This document shows, piece by piece, positions 11,701 through 21,047 of a stretch of 64,000 nucleotides of DNA (its first letter is position 1; the number at the start of each line of letters is the position of its first letter). This DNA is from Pisaster brevispinus (lineage: Eukaryota; Echinodermata; Asteroidea; Forcipulatida; Asteriidae). The stretch is from assembly GCA_023634235.1 (NCBI GenBank), contig JAMKCF010000001.1, positions 15,820,258 through 15,884,257 of the forward strand, in the 5' to 3' direction. The notes beneath the pieces are model-generated. The model did not search any database. It was not told the origin of the DNA and saw only the letters and a list, made by a program, of their open reading frames with translations. The translations under genes were made by a program, and so were the position numbers.

Positions 11701-13722
11701 ATTTCTCGTTCCGTTTAAACGTAAAGCTTAATTTTCTCTTATTATGTTTTACTACAACAGGCTTGCATGCAGATACCTACTTCTTGGTGGGACGCATTAT
11801 CGCGGTCTCCCTGGTGCATGGTGGGCCGTCGCCTACATTTATGTCCAACACCTTTTACAACGCGTTATCCAAGGGTGTAGACAAAGCATCCCCTACGCTA
11901 GATGATGTAGGTGATCGAGATCTGAGAGAAAAACTCCAAGCTGTGAGTGATTTCAGTTGTGAACAGACAGTGAATTGTATTTTGGGTTATTGAATGTGGT
12001 AATTTTCTTTAAAAGATGCATCGCTGGGTTGGTTATGCTAAAATGATTGTTTATGAAGTTGTGCAAATAATGGTGTAATTTCCCTTTAGTCAATAAACTT
12101 ATTAAATTTCATTTAAACACGCACCACATAAGTTGTTAAATGGTTTTCCAAAAAAATTCAAAAGTTAAAAATGAAATGGCAATTGTACAGACCACGAAAG
12201 TAGTTTTGAGAATCTATGGTTCATTATCATTTCAGCTGCTAACTGCTGACGAGACGCAAAAGGAACGCATTCTGCACGACCTGGATGCACTTATACAACT
12301 GTCTGGCGTACTTGTGCTTCCAAATACCCAAAGCCTTAAGATCGTCGAAGATGTAACGAGATTCTATGTACTAGGGCGGTGCCACCAAGCACTAAACAGG
12401 TATCTGGAACTAAAAATGTTTATTGGTAGTTCGTACATTATGAATTTGAAGAGAATAATGCATTTTAACAATGTCAGCCTAACTTCCCTCCACTTGTCAA
12501 CAGAACGTGAAACTAGTGTTTTATGACAATTCCAAGCGATGAGGAACAGGCAACAATTCCGCTGCACAGAAAAACTGTGTACAAAGTATTTCAGAATTGG
12601 GGGAGACAAATTAAGTGGACAAAGAAAAAAATAATTCTTAATATTTATAAAAAATTCAGGGAAAAAACAACTCGACGCAAAAAGATGGCATTTTTGAACA
12701 GGACTTTCGCAAAAGCCGTAAAAAAAAACAACAAGCCACACAGAAACAACTAACGTGTCCGAAAATTTCTTGGGCAGGTTGAGAAAAGGATAGTGTTTGC
12801 GACATCATTTTTTTTCAACAGTGTAAACTGTAATGCCTAATGTCATGGTATCGGTGTATTTAAAAGGTCTCCTTTTTTATTTAGGTTATGCGCAGGGTTG
12901 TCAGAACTCGGCCTGCTGGATGCAGTAAAAACCAATCCAGACTTGTTTTCAACCCTCTTCGTTGCCCAGGAAGAGCCAAAACCAATGACAGCCGAAATGA
13001 TTGTTAGTTTATTTTGTGTTACAACGTTGAGTGAGGAGGGAAGGTCAGAGCTCAGGACAATCGGCTTTTGGAGGGACTTTGTTCAAGATGTCGAAGGTAG
13101 GTTAAAAAAATTACAAACTTAAAAATACGAACCTAAACCATGCTTAAAATTACACTCTTTCCCGTTTTATGATGCTACCGTAGGAGCAGCAGCAATGAGT
13201 TTTGGCGCAGATGCGTATGATCCTGTCGGGACCCCAAATTCTCGCTTACGCATCTAACTATATTAAAATGCATTTTAAGCGTGTAGAATATTGCGGGAAT
13301 GATGTGCTTGAACCCAGATCCATAATTGTTTGTTTCAAGAAAAACACAAAATATAAATTTCAAAATCGGTATTAAACAATAAATGTTGTAGTTGAATGAA
13401 ACTGCAAATGAGTGTTACATGACCTTTTTAGTTCTGCTTTTAAGTTTCCCCCTTTTTCATATTTGTTTTCTTCAGAAGAACCAACGGACCTCACCCTTGC
13501 AGACATCTTGATTTTTGCAACTGGCCTCCAAAACGAACCGGCTGTAGGGTTTCAGCCGGTCCGGTTCCATCAATCGAATTTGCAAGAGATAACACACAAT
13601 TTCCGCGCGGCAAAACTTGCGGCAATGTCTTGGAATTGCCAACAGTTCATGATAATTATGAATCCTTCAAAACCCAAATGAGCTTTGGCATTCTTAATAC
13701 AGTGGGGTTTGGCATGGCCTGA
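5448..13722 (+). CDS. HECT-type E3 ubiquitin ligase, G2E3-like, about 14 coding exons, C-lobe frameshifted
   Basis: Likely transfers ubiquitin to substrates through a HECT cysteine. Coding exons by GT/AG sites and matching phases: 5448-5528, 6472-6598, 7021-7178, 7673-7972, 8198-8301, 8383-8442, 8974-9048, 9562-9618, 10757-10870, 11249-11535, 11761-11942, 12236-12399, 12885-13096, 13476-13722; about 722 residues. Order: SAM-like helices (about 1-70), a conserved exon with the pattern F.RLPANTKTLVTIPL (about 123-222), a C2H2-like finger (about 225-252), an S/T-rich linker, a UIM-like helix (about 341-353), then HECT (about 360-722). The C-lobe needs one frame change in the last exon. The donor at 11535 is weak; 11520 is a phase-compatible alternative. 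The first exon and start are provisional, since the exon holding the 5448 ATG has no clear acceptor. A poly(A) signal AATAAA lies near 13859. The family is multicopy in invertebrates, so orthology to vertebrate G2E3 is not claimed. Confidence 0.85.
5955..5995. repeat. (GT)n/(G)n low-complexity tract
   Basis: A GT-rich run followed by about 17 G, in the first intron of the HECT gene. Confidence 0.9.
8198..8301 (+). other. C2H2-like zinc finger exon of the HECT gene
   Basis: This exon encodes CMTCEAMVPMTNLQEHIEEH, a C-x2-C-x12-H-x3/4-H arrangement like small ubiquitin-binding (UBZ4) or C2H2 fingers. Phase 0 in, phase 2 out, matching neighbours. A ubiquitin-binding role is inferred from the HECT context. 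Confidence 0.6.
8737..8820. repeat. (TTGCTG)n hexanucleotide microsatellite
   Basis: About 10 hexamer units grading into TTGCCG/CCGCCG/TCG triplets in a HECT gene intron. The poly-Leu frame over it is an artefact. A G-run lies shortly downstream (about 8874-8886). Confidence 0.9.
10424..10585. repeat. Cluster of short inverted repeats in a HECT intron
   Basis: GAATGTTTCCTGAT (10424-10437) is answered by its exact complement at 10473-10486. AACATGCATCCTGT (10535-10548) is answered at 10572-10585. A further GAATGTTTCCTG lies between. This looks like an eroded foldback or MITE-type insertion. Confidence 0.55.
10757..10870 (+). other. UIM-like exon of the HECT gene
   Basis: This exon encodes an acidic stretch then DLDLKTAIAASL, matching the UIM pattern of acidic residues, Ala and a terminal Ser. 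UIMs bind ubiquitin, and such a helix before HECT is common in G2E3-like invertebrate proteins as I remember them. Confidence 0.55.
11075..11227. repeat. Foldback (MITE-like) element in a HECT intron
   Basis: The two ends are imperfect inverted repeats of about 32 bp, starting GGGGCCTTCCTCAAACCT and ending in the near-complement of the same sequence. The centre is GC-rich with CGGCTTGGGCTCCG-type repeats. Much more GC-rich than the surrounding intron. No target duplication was established. Confidence 0.6.
11249..13722 (+). other. HECT domain exons of the G2E3-like gene
   Basis: The N-lobe begins with INRQTVWESALRGF and KRMSVKFTDDIETCEGAVDEG (11249-11535), continues with FLVGRIIAVSLVHGGPSPTF (11761-11942), then 12236-12399 and 12885-13096. 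The last exon (13476-13722) begins TDLTLADILIFATGLQ, as expected for the C-lobe. The catalytic segment KTCGNVLELP and the ending FGILNTVGFGMA appear only in the -1 frame, ending at TGA 13720-13722. The unshifted frame ends at a TGA at 13679-13681 and lacks the cysteine. Confidence 0.85.
13550..13563 (+). other. Single-base frame break in the HECT C-lobe
   Basis: Codons through GF (13547-13552) are in the splice-defined frame. From PVPSIEF (about 13561 onward) the homologous frame is shifted by -1, as if one base were missing. I see no obvious slippery heptamer. Assembly or sequencing error, a real null allele, or a recent pseudogene all fit. Confidence 0.8.
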
Positions 13723-15640
13723 TTTTGTTTTTCATGTACATTTGAATTGCCACATGACCCTAACTCAGCAATCACGCGTAACATTGTGTATGCTGACGTC
13801 AACAACTTGATAAAGATTTATACCATGCCCTGGTGATCTATACATCACCGTTCAGTCAATAAACTGCGCAGGTCTCGCGAATATTGAAAACATAAAATTA
13901 AACTTGAGCAAAAACCTTTTTCTATGAAACCAAAGATGAAATGTCAATTTTTATATAATACAATTGTTCAAATTAACATTGAAACCAATTTAAATCTTGG
14001 GACGAGGATGCTCATTTTCCAATCACCGTGCGACCATTAGATAGGTTGAATGATAACATTAATGCTGGGCAACAATCTTCATTTCTTGTAGGCCTGACCG
14101 GCAACGGAAGTCAAGTTTTATGATCGTTTTGTTGTTGTTGTTAATTTGTCGGAAAACTTTTTACTTTCATATATTTAATGGCTAAATTTTATTTTTCCCA
14201 ACAATAAAAAATTTACTTTTTAACCCCAAATCCGTTATATTTGAAAACATCTATTAAAGCGCACTCAGATTTCTCCGTTAAACACTAATTGTCTAAACAA
14301 ACAAACACGGAAATTGTGTTCCATCTCTTGCGAATTCTCTGAACGGTTTAAAACATAGTTTAAATTAACCAACTGTAACCTAAGTCGACACATCTTAATA
14401 ATATTGAAAGGAATTAGTGTTGGTATTACATTACTTTTGATTGTTTACTAATACGATGTACCAAGTTTGGGTTCATATGTTATTAGGCCCTAACGTATGA
14501 TATGAAAACGTATGATATATAAGTGTGTTTAAACACACGTTTTAATTGACGATTTAAAACCAAACAGTTAAATTTAACAGCGGATTTTAATTAATTTTAT
14601 TAGCTATAGATAAATTGTTTATTGCAAATGACATTGATTGTGTAGTTACGGCGCTTTTGAAAACGGACACATGGAAAAAATTCAAGTGCAAGTGTATATT
14701 GGCTTGACGCCACTCTTCTATCGAATGGCATTACATTATTAAGGAAGTGTCGATACAAAAATGTTTATTTCGGTGTCATTGATGTGCTTGTTTAGTTCAC
14801 TCGTTCCCACATGCACGATGGCTGCATTGGTAAATCAAAGAGCAGGGTGTTGAATATAAATATTGACCATTTTGGGACTTGAGTATGTCAATGAACTGAA
14901 AGGCGGCCCACCTGTTAATGATCAAAGTGTAACTGATAAGAACAATTAAATCAAGCTGTTGCCACAAGGCTGACTTGAGACTTACTTGATACAACTAAAA
15001 AAACATCCTTCCACTTTTGGAGAAGGGAAAATGCTGGTGGTAGCACTTTACGCGTCAAATAACAACAGTTACACATAGCTTCACAGTGAACCAAAGGCAA
15101 CCAGAGCTAAATAAACATAATCTGTGACAGAATTCTTGTGACCGAATTTGGTTAACGTAAACATCAAAGTTTTCAAAACTGTACTTGCTTGTAAATGGTT
15201 ATTTATTAATTAGCTCCGAAATGCCGTCCAATAAGTAGTTAAGTGTTATTTTATTTGGTGTACTTGTTATTTTTTTCAGCTAAAACTCAAACCTTTCACT
15301 GTTGAATAATTAAGGAGAACTAATAGTCATTGCCTGAATGGGTTAATTGTATTTATAATCAAAATTTAAAAAACAAAAACAAACAATCTTAAAAACACCA
15401 TAGTGCTTTCACATGTCTTTATTTTAAAATTAAATCAATGCAGTTTTTAAATGACACAGTGTCACTGTCATTTTCAACTTTAAAATTTGGCCAATTGCAG
15501 CACAAGATTATCACTATCGTTCAAAACATTCCTTCTGAAACAAGATTTTAAAGCCACAAAGGTGATACTTGCATTACTTTTGGCCTTTTGGGGTGACAGA
15601 GATGCTTATAAACAATTTAACTAACTTGAAATCAAGAAAA
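13723..15640. other. Gene-free interval downstream of the HECT gene
   Basis: 3' flank with AATAAA near 13859, otherwise AT-rich with no coding exon, RNA gene or clear repeat that I can support. Confidence 0.5.
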
Positions 15641-15689
15641 ATGTAATAATGATTGTATGACTTCCAAGATTCAATAATGTTCTACATGC

Positions 15690-15950
15690 CATGATGTACA
15701 CGTCCGAGAAGGTACTCCCTAACAGCCTTGTACATGTGCACATGGACATCAACTTCGGCACTTGTTTCAAGATTTGCAGGGACTCAATGAGTCGTCTCTC
15801 CTCGTCTGTGAGCGGGAGAGGGGTTTCAGGAACAGTAACAGAATCGTCATCACCGGCACGACCTTGACCTGCATTCAAGTCTATGCCGTATCCATCAATG
15901 TCAGACGAACCGGTGGGAGAGAGAGGTGGATAGAAAAATAAAAAAATTAC
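15690..15950 (-). pseudogene. Unidentified coding remnant or terminal exon
   Basis: On the minus strand an open, amino-acid-biased stretch reads SSDIDGYGIDLNAG, then DSVTVPETPLPLTDEE and RRLIESL. One base out of frame it continues as NLETSAEVDVHVHMYKAV and ends at a stop near 15690. The two halves read as one peptide only if a base is missing near 15770. I do not recognise the family. It could be the last exon of a minus-strand gene or a mobile-element fragment; no upstream exon was found before the LINE at 16.6 kb. Confidence 0.3.
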
Positions 15951-16555
15951 ATGCAAAACTTCAGCATCAAACTTAAGCCTATAGTTTATATGAGGCCCCG
16001 GGGGAGGGGGACACCATGTTTTTGCAAGGACATTTTTAATGCTGCAGCCGATCACCAACAAATGTTCTGGCTGTTCAAATTTTTAATCCACCGTAATATT
16101 GCAAACAAAAAAAGTTGTTGACAGGAGTCAACAGTTCCCCATGACAATGTGTTTGTTCGGGGCGGGGGAAGAGGTTAAAGAAAGTGAAGTGACAGTGATG
16201 TCTGAGGTTAAATACATTATGTTAAATTGAAATTGCCGCTAGTTTTTTATCCATGAAATATTTTTTACTATGCTCTTTCCAACTCTTTAGGCTAATAACA
16301 AGTATGGAATTATCAATCAGGCTTCACTGTACCAATGTTGTACACACCCTTTAATCTGTTATTTTCTTTGGCACTGTTTTTTTAATGGTTTCTTTACTTT
16401 TTAAATTGTTTCCATAGTTTGTTATCACTGTGTTCTGGGTTTAATTTCACAGTTTTCCTGTGTGTTGGCTTTGATTTAGGTTTCACTTTTGCTTTAGGTC
16501 ATTGATTTATAATTAATAAAGTTGTTTTTTATTTGTTTGCTTGTTGAGAAAAATA

Positions 16556-17425
16556 AGAATAATAATAATAATAACAATAATAATAATAATAATAATAACG
16601 AAGTCTTATAAAGCGCACAAATCTACCCCAAAAACTCAAGGCGCTGTAACAAGGAAGAGAAAAAACAAACCAAAACAAACGGACAAAAAGAAAAACAAAT
16701 AAATAAAAAATCAGTTAAGAGGAACTAAATGCTTTTTACATGAGGTGTGTTTTGAGAGACCTTTTGAATGAGTGGATATTATTTGAGGTTTTAATGTACA
16801 GGGGCAGCTGATTCCAGAGATTTGGTGCTGCAACAGAAAATGATCTGTCTCCCCAGGTGCAATTAGATTTTACTTCTTGAAGAAGACATTTATTTCCGGA
16901 CCGAAGGTTGCGGCATGGTTTATAGATGTTGAGCATGTCCAGGATGTACGCTGGTGCTTGCCCATTGAGTGCTTTGAAAACAATCTGCATCAGCTTGTAG
17001 TTGATTCTGGATGATATTGGGAGCCAGTGTAGATTTAGAAGGACAGGTGTTATATGAGAGTGTTTTTTCGTAAGAGTGACCACACGAGCAGTAGTATTTT
17101 GTAGGCGTTGAAGACGAGAAAGTTGGACATCTGGAAGACCAAATAAAAGTGAATTTCCCATGTCAAGACGAGAAGTAACGAATGAGTGGACAAGCTGTTC
17201 TGTAAAAGTGCGGTCAGGAAATTTTCGGATCTTTCCTATGTTGCGGATATGAAATGAGGCAGAACGAACTGTGTGGGAAATGTGATTCTTGAAAGACATT
17301 GAAGAGTCAAAAATTACACCAAGGTTACGGGCGTGGTTGACCGGCTGGATTCGAGAGCCACCTACAGTAATACACGGAATAGAGACTTTGGAAAGTTGCT
17401 GTGGAGAACCTACATTTTGAGTCAC
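16556..17425 (-). mobile_element. 5'-truncated non-LTR retrotransposon, CR1/L2-type 3' end
   Basis: The minus-strand ORF 17425-16736 (229 aa) is the C-terminal end of a LINE reverse transcriptase ORF: ARNLGVIFDSSMSF, then LDMGNSLLFGLPD, LQRLQNTTARVV, LHWLPISSRINYKLM, FKALNGQAPAYI and SVAAPNLWNQLP. These patterns follow the catalytic core in CR1/L2/jockey-like elements. The 3' UTR contains GCGCCTTGAGT and GTGCGCTTTATAAG and ends in an (ATT)n tail (16556-16602), as in CR1/L2-type elements. The endonuclease and RT catalytic parts are missing, so this is a typical dead-on-arrival insertion. The ORF itself is open. Confidence 0.85.
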
Positions 17426-17548
17426 TGTCCCACTTCTTGCATTTCCTCACGTCTTTACCCTAGTCGATCGTTAGATTAATTTAGTTGTTCTTAAGTGAGT
17501 TTCCCCAGCGTTTAGTTTTATTTAGTTTATATTCAAGCAGTCCATTTT

Positions 17549-17766
17549 TACAGGTTACTTATGCAAAAGCTGTCTATGAAAAGTTGTATGCTGTAAAGTA
17601 TTGTGAAGACCATGGAATTGGGCCCCCCTTTTTAATTTTTGATAACCCCTTTTCTTTGTTTTGGTATCAACTTGTAAGAAGGAATGGAATAACCCAAATG
17701 CCACATCAGCAAGTGCATCTTAGAATTACAGGAAGTGGCATTGTCTCATTGTTATACCAGCAATGA
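17549..17766 (+). other. Possible exon remnant, unidentified
   Basis: After a pyrimidine-rich tract and CAG there is an open stretch with TYAKAVYEKLYAVKYCEDH, ending at a stop at about 17764. I do not recognise it. It lies next to the LINE insertion and has no partner exon, so chance is quite possible. Confidence 0.2.
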
Positions 17767-17769
17767 CCC

Positions 17770-18751
17770 TGTCTACATGCGTTATAATAGTTCTCCTGTA
17801 TTCTTACATCTTTGACTGATGAAACAACTTATTATTTCTTATAACAGAGTCATTGACTACATATTAATGCGCCTCGTACAGGTTGTCATTTTTTATAGTC
17901 GTACGTGCGCAACAGTATGTCTTTTTTTTGGGGGGGTGGGGCAGGTAATGCCAATGTGTACGAATCAATATCCCAAAGGGTTTCCTTCACAAAGGGACGA
18001 AATACAAATGTAGATGAAAACTTCAATTTAATGCATATTGCACATACTGCATATTTTTCATATTGGAAGTTGCAAATCTAAAATTCATACAGACAAGCCC
18101 CTCGCTGGATACACCACTGCTTGTTAATATGCCACCTCTATAGGGTCTGCGAGACTTGGATCAGGTTGTTGACTTTTCAGGGATTTGCCAAAAGAAAGTA
18201 AAATTTAGTTTAAAGCAGTAGTATGCCAATTTGGTCTTTATTTCATTTACTCATGGATTTAAATGCCATTCACTATTTACTTCTATATGCCCTTCATATC
18301 TTTGAAGTAAGTACAATCATTTCATCTCGTTACATCTCGTTACATCTCACGACTTAACATCATTCAATTACAAGTACAAGGCGCCCCAACTTCACAAGAG
18401 GTGTTATAATGAACATAATACAAGCTGTCTTGTGATTGATCGATTGTGCGTCACATGATGTGTATAATTAATATGTACATGGGATTGTATGATGCAGGTA
18501 CACTTCGAAGTTATGACTGCGCCTCCGCGAAGACAGAGTCGCGGTCACACTATAATCACACTCACAGTAATGTACACAGCATACACGTACACCGCCGAGT
18601 CGGAGGCTCCGTTGCTTATTCATAAATATTTGGCAACCTAGGGGGCACTCGTAGTTAGTAGAAGGAAGATGCACAACAGCGCCCTCTTTAATCTCAAAAA
18701 TGCACAACTGCGTTGGACAATGACTTCTAATATGCAACTTGGGGTGTTTTT
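17770..18751. other. Gene-free interval
   Basis: No coding, RNA or repeat feature that I can support, apart from short G-runs near 17930 and an isolated AGCGCCCTCT motif near 18680. Confidence 0.45.
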
Positions 18752-19045
18752 AGCTGTTTCGTTGCGCAGCGCAGCGAAACAGCTCTTGTTTTCGTTAAAG
18801 TTTTTTTTAGCTGTTTCGTAGCGCAGCGCTGCGAAACAGCTCTTGTTTTCGTTAAAGTTTTTATTATTATTATTAGCTGTTTCGCAGCATAGCGCAGCGG
18901 AACAGCTCTTGTTTTCGTTAAAGTTTTTTTTTTAGCTGTTTCGTAGCGCAGCGCTGCGAAACAGCTCTTGTTTTCGTTAAAGTTTTTTTTAATAGCTGTT
19001 TCGCAGCGCAGCGAAACAGCTCTTGTTTTCGTTAAAGTTTTTTTT
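18752..19045 (+). repeat. Five tandem 5' ends of a Helitron-like repeat
   Basis: Five copies of a ~60-bp end start at 18752, 18809, 18875, 18934 and 18994. Each has an AGCTGTTTCG(C/T) arm, a short loop, a GCGAAACAGCT arm (one GCGGAACAGCT), then CTTGTTTTCGTTAAAG and a T-run. The arms can form a hairpin. The following T-run is where the next copy begins, which suggests repeated insertion into the T-run of an earlier copy's 5' end. Confidence 0.8.
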
Positions 19046-19780
19046 ATTATTTTGTTTTATTTGTCAGTTTCAGTAAAAAAGGCTATTGACATAACGCACG
19101 TTCGGTCAAAGCGGCTTTTTGCATAGTTCCTAAAGAGCAATTGCAATGAAACTTTCAGTGATGAAAGGCATTGGTGCAATAATGATCTCAAAACAATGAG
19201 GTCATGATGACGTCATCACCTGTCACGTGACGTCATCTTAAAGGTTTCTAACTTAAATATTTGAAAATCCGTAACAAATCAGCCACAAAAGACCGTAGGT
19301 TTCCGTTTGCGGGATTGTATAGGGATAAATAAGGTCTTCATTTTATTCAGTGTGCGTGACCTCACATGACCTCTACTTCCGGTCGAAACAGGAAGCGCCT
19401 CGTTATTCAAAAGTGGAAATAGTTATGAAGTTGCTTTCAACGTTGTTATTGTCTGGCAAGGGTGGGTAATTAAAAAAAAACGATGACGTCACAACACAAA
19501 AGAGCGCCCTCTAGCGGCAGGTTGAAAACTGATCAAAATGGACTTTTGAAGATGTGTGTGGTGAAGTTTTGTGTAATCACTTCAAAACTTACACACATGT
19601 TGATCGTCAAGCAGCCATCATGTGTGAAATTTCAGATCGATGACGTCATCGGGGTCACGTGACGCGGCATTAAAGTTCTTGTAAATTCTGAAATGACGTC
19701 ATGATGACGTCATCACATGATTTTTTGAAAAAGTTATGGCGAAACAGCTCGGCATTTGTGCACAAATGCAATATGTCTAG
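19046..19780 (+). repeat. Helitron-like non-autonomous repeat, body 1 with 3' end
   Basis: The body carries several TGACGTCA sites, a GCGCCCTCTAGCGG motif (19504) and, near its 3' end, GGCGAAACAGCTCGG then the perfect palindrome GCATTTGTGCACAAATGC, 7 nt, and terminal CTAG (19777-19780). A hairpin a few nt before CTRR is the 3' signature of Helitrons. The 5' TC of canonical Helitrons is not evident, and inverted AGCTGTTTCG/CGAAACAGCT near both ends is more like Helentron-type asymmetric repeats. No coding capacity. Confidence 0.65.
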
Positions 19781-20597
19781 TTATTTTTTTTATTTGTCTG
19801 TTTCAGTAAAAAAGGCTATTGACATAACGCACGTTCGGTCAAAGCGGCTTTTTGCATAGTTCCTAATGAGCAATTGCAATGAAACTTTCAGTGATGAAAG
19901 GCATTGGTGCAATAATGATCTCAAAACAATGAGGTCATGATGACGTCATCACATGTCACGTGACGTCATCTTAAAGGTTTCTAACTTAAATATTTGAAAA
20001 TCCGTAACAAATCAGCCACAAAAGACCGTAGGTTTCTGTTTGCGGGATTGTATTGGGATAAATAAGGTCTTCATTTTATTCAGTGTGCGTGACCTCACAT
20101 GACCTCTACTTCCGGTCGAAACAGGAAGCGCCTCGTTATTCAAAAGTGGAAATAGTTATGAAGTTGCTTTCAACGATGTTATTGTCTGGCAAGGGTGGGT
20201 AATTAAAAAAAAATACCGATGACGTCACAACACAGAAGAGCGCCCTCTAGCGGCAGGTTGAAAACTGATCAAAATGGACTTTTTGAAGATGTGTGTGGTG
20301 AAGTTTTGTGTAATCACTTAAAAATTTACACACATGTTGATCGTCGAGCAGCCATCATATGTGTAAAATTTCAGATCGATGACGTCATCGGGGGTCACGT
20401 GACGCGGCATTAAAGGTGCCTTTTTTAATAAGTGTTAGTGCGATCATGTTGAAACTTGGTAGGTTGTTGGATATTGGCAAGTTCTTGTAAATTCTGAAAT
20501 GACGTCATGATGACGTCATCACATGATTTTTTATGATTTTTTGAAAAAGTTATGGCGAAACAGCTCGGCATTTGTGCACAAATGCAATATGTCTAGT
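19781..20597 (+). repeat. Helitron-like repeat, body 2, interrupted at its 3' terminus
   Basis: A second body follows directly and lacks its own 5' hairpin, as expected if it is the outer remainder of a copy that received an insertion in its 5' T-run. It ends in the palindrome and CTAG at 20596. The giant TIR element begins at 20598, and the same terminal bases resume at 39207. Confidence 0.7.
20587..20597. repeat. Left target-site duplication of the giant element
   Basis: ATATGTCTAGT immediately left of the TIR is identical to 39207-39217 immediately right of the element. Joining the flanks gives the uninterrupted 3' end seen in sister repeats (for example 19770-19785). If the TIR is read one base longer (T...A), the duplication is 9 bp. 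Confidence 0.85.
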
Positions 20598-20743
20598 AGT
20601 CTTGGTGCAAGACGTTCTCACTACACACACTCAACACTACACACGACGCGACTCAACACTACACACGACGCGACTATTCCACCGATAGAGGGCGTTCTGT
20701 GGAAGCCGCAAACCCGTCAGTAAGAACGTCTTGGCAAACTCGT
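20598..20743. repeat. Left terminal region of the giant element
   Basis: The outer motif AGTCTTGGTGCAAGACGTT (20598-20616) contains a GTCTTG/CAAGAC hairpin. The inner motif AACGTCTTGGCAAACTCGT lies at 20725-20743. CAAGACGTTCT (outer) and AGAACGTCTTG (inner) are complementary, so the whole end can fold back. Between them are two tandem copies of an ACTCAACACTACACACGACG unit and a CCGATAGAGGGCG (CTCF-like) motif. Confidence 0.8.
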
Positions 20744-21047
20744 TCAATCTGCCCGGAAAATTCCGGGCAAATGCCTGGCATACCTGTGACGTACTTCATT
20801 TGCATAAACAGTTTATGCACGTAGAACACGTGATGAGTCTTGTACCCCAACGACTTTGACTCTGACCATTGATGATCTCTGTGTCTCTGATTATGTGTGT
20901 AGAGCTAGAGTAGTTAATGTGTACAGTACATGTAGTATGTAATAAACATTGGACTAGATAGAGCTGAGAGACGTAGACACGGGGCGGCACGGTGGAAAAT
21001 TGCGGTATGCTCGATGAATCGAAATCGAGGAGAGTAATAACAATAAC

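Noticed and set aside
20219..20413. 64-aa ORF recurring at 39722, within 40567-40896, and 63130
   Set aside because: It recurs only because the Helitron-like repeat recurs. It spans the CTCF-like and CRE motifs, differs by indels between copies and has no protein-like conservation.
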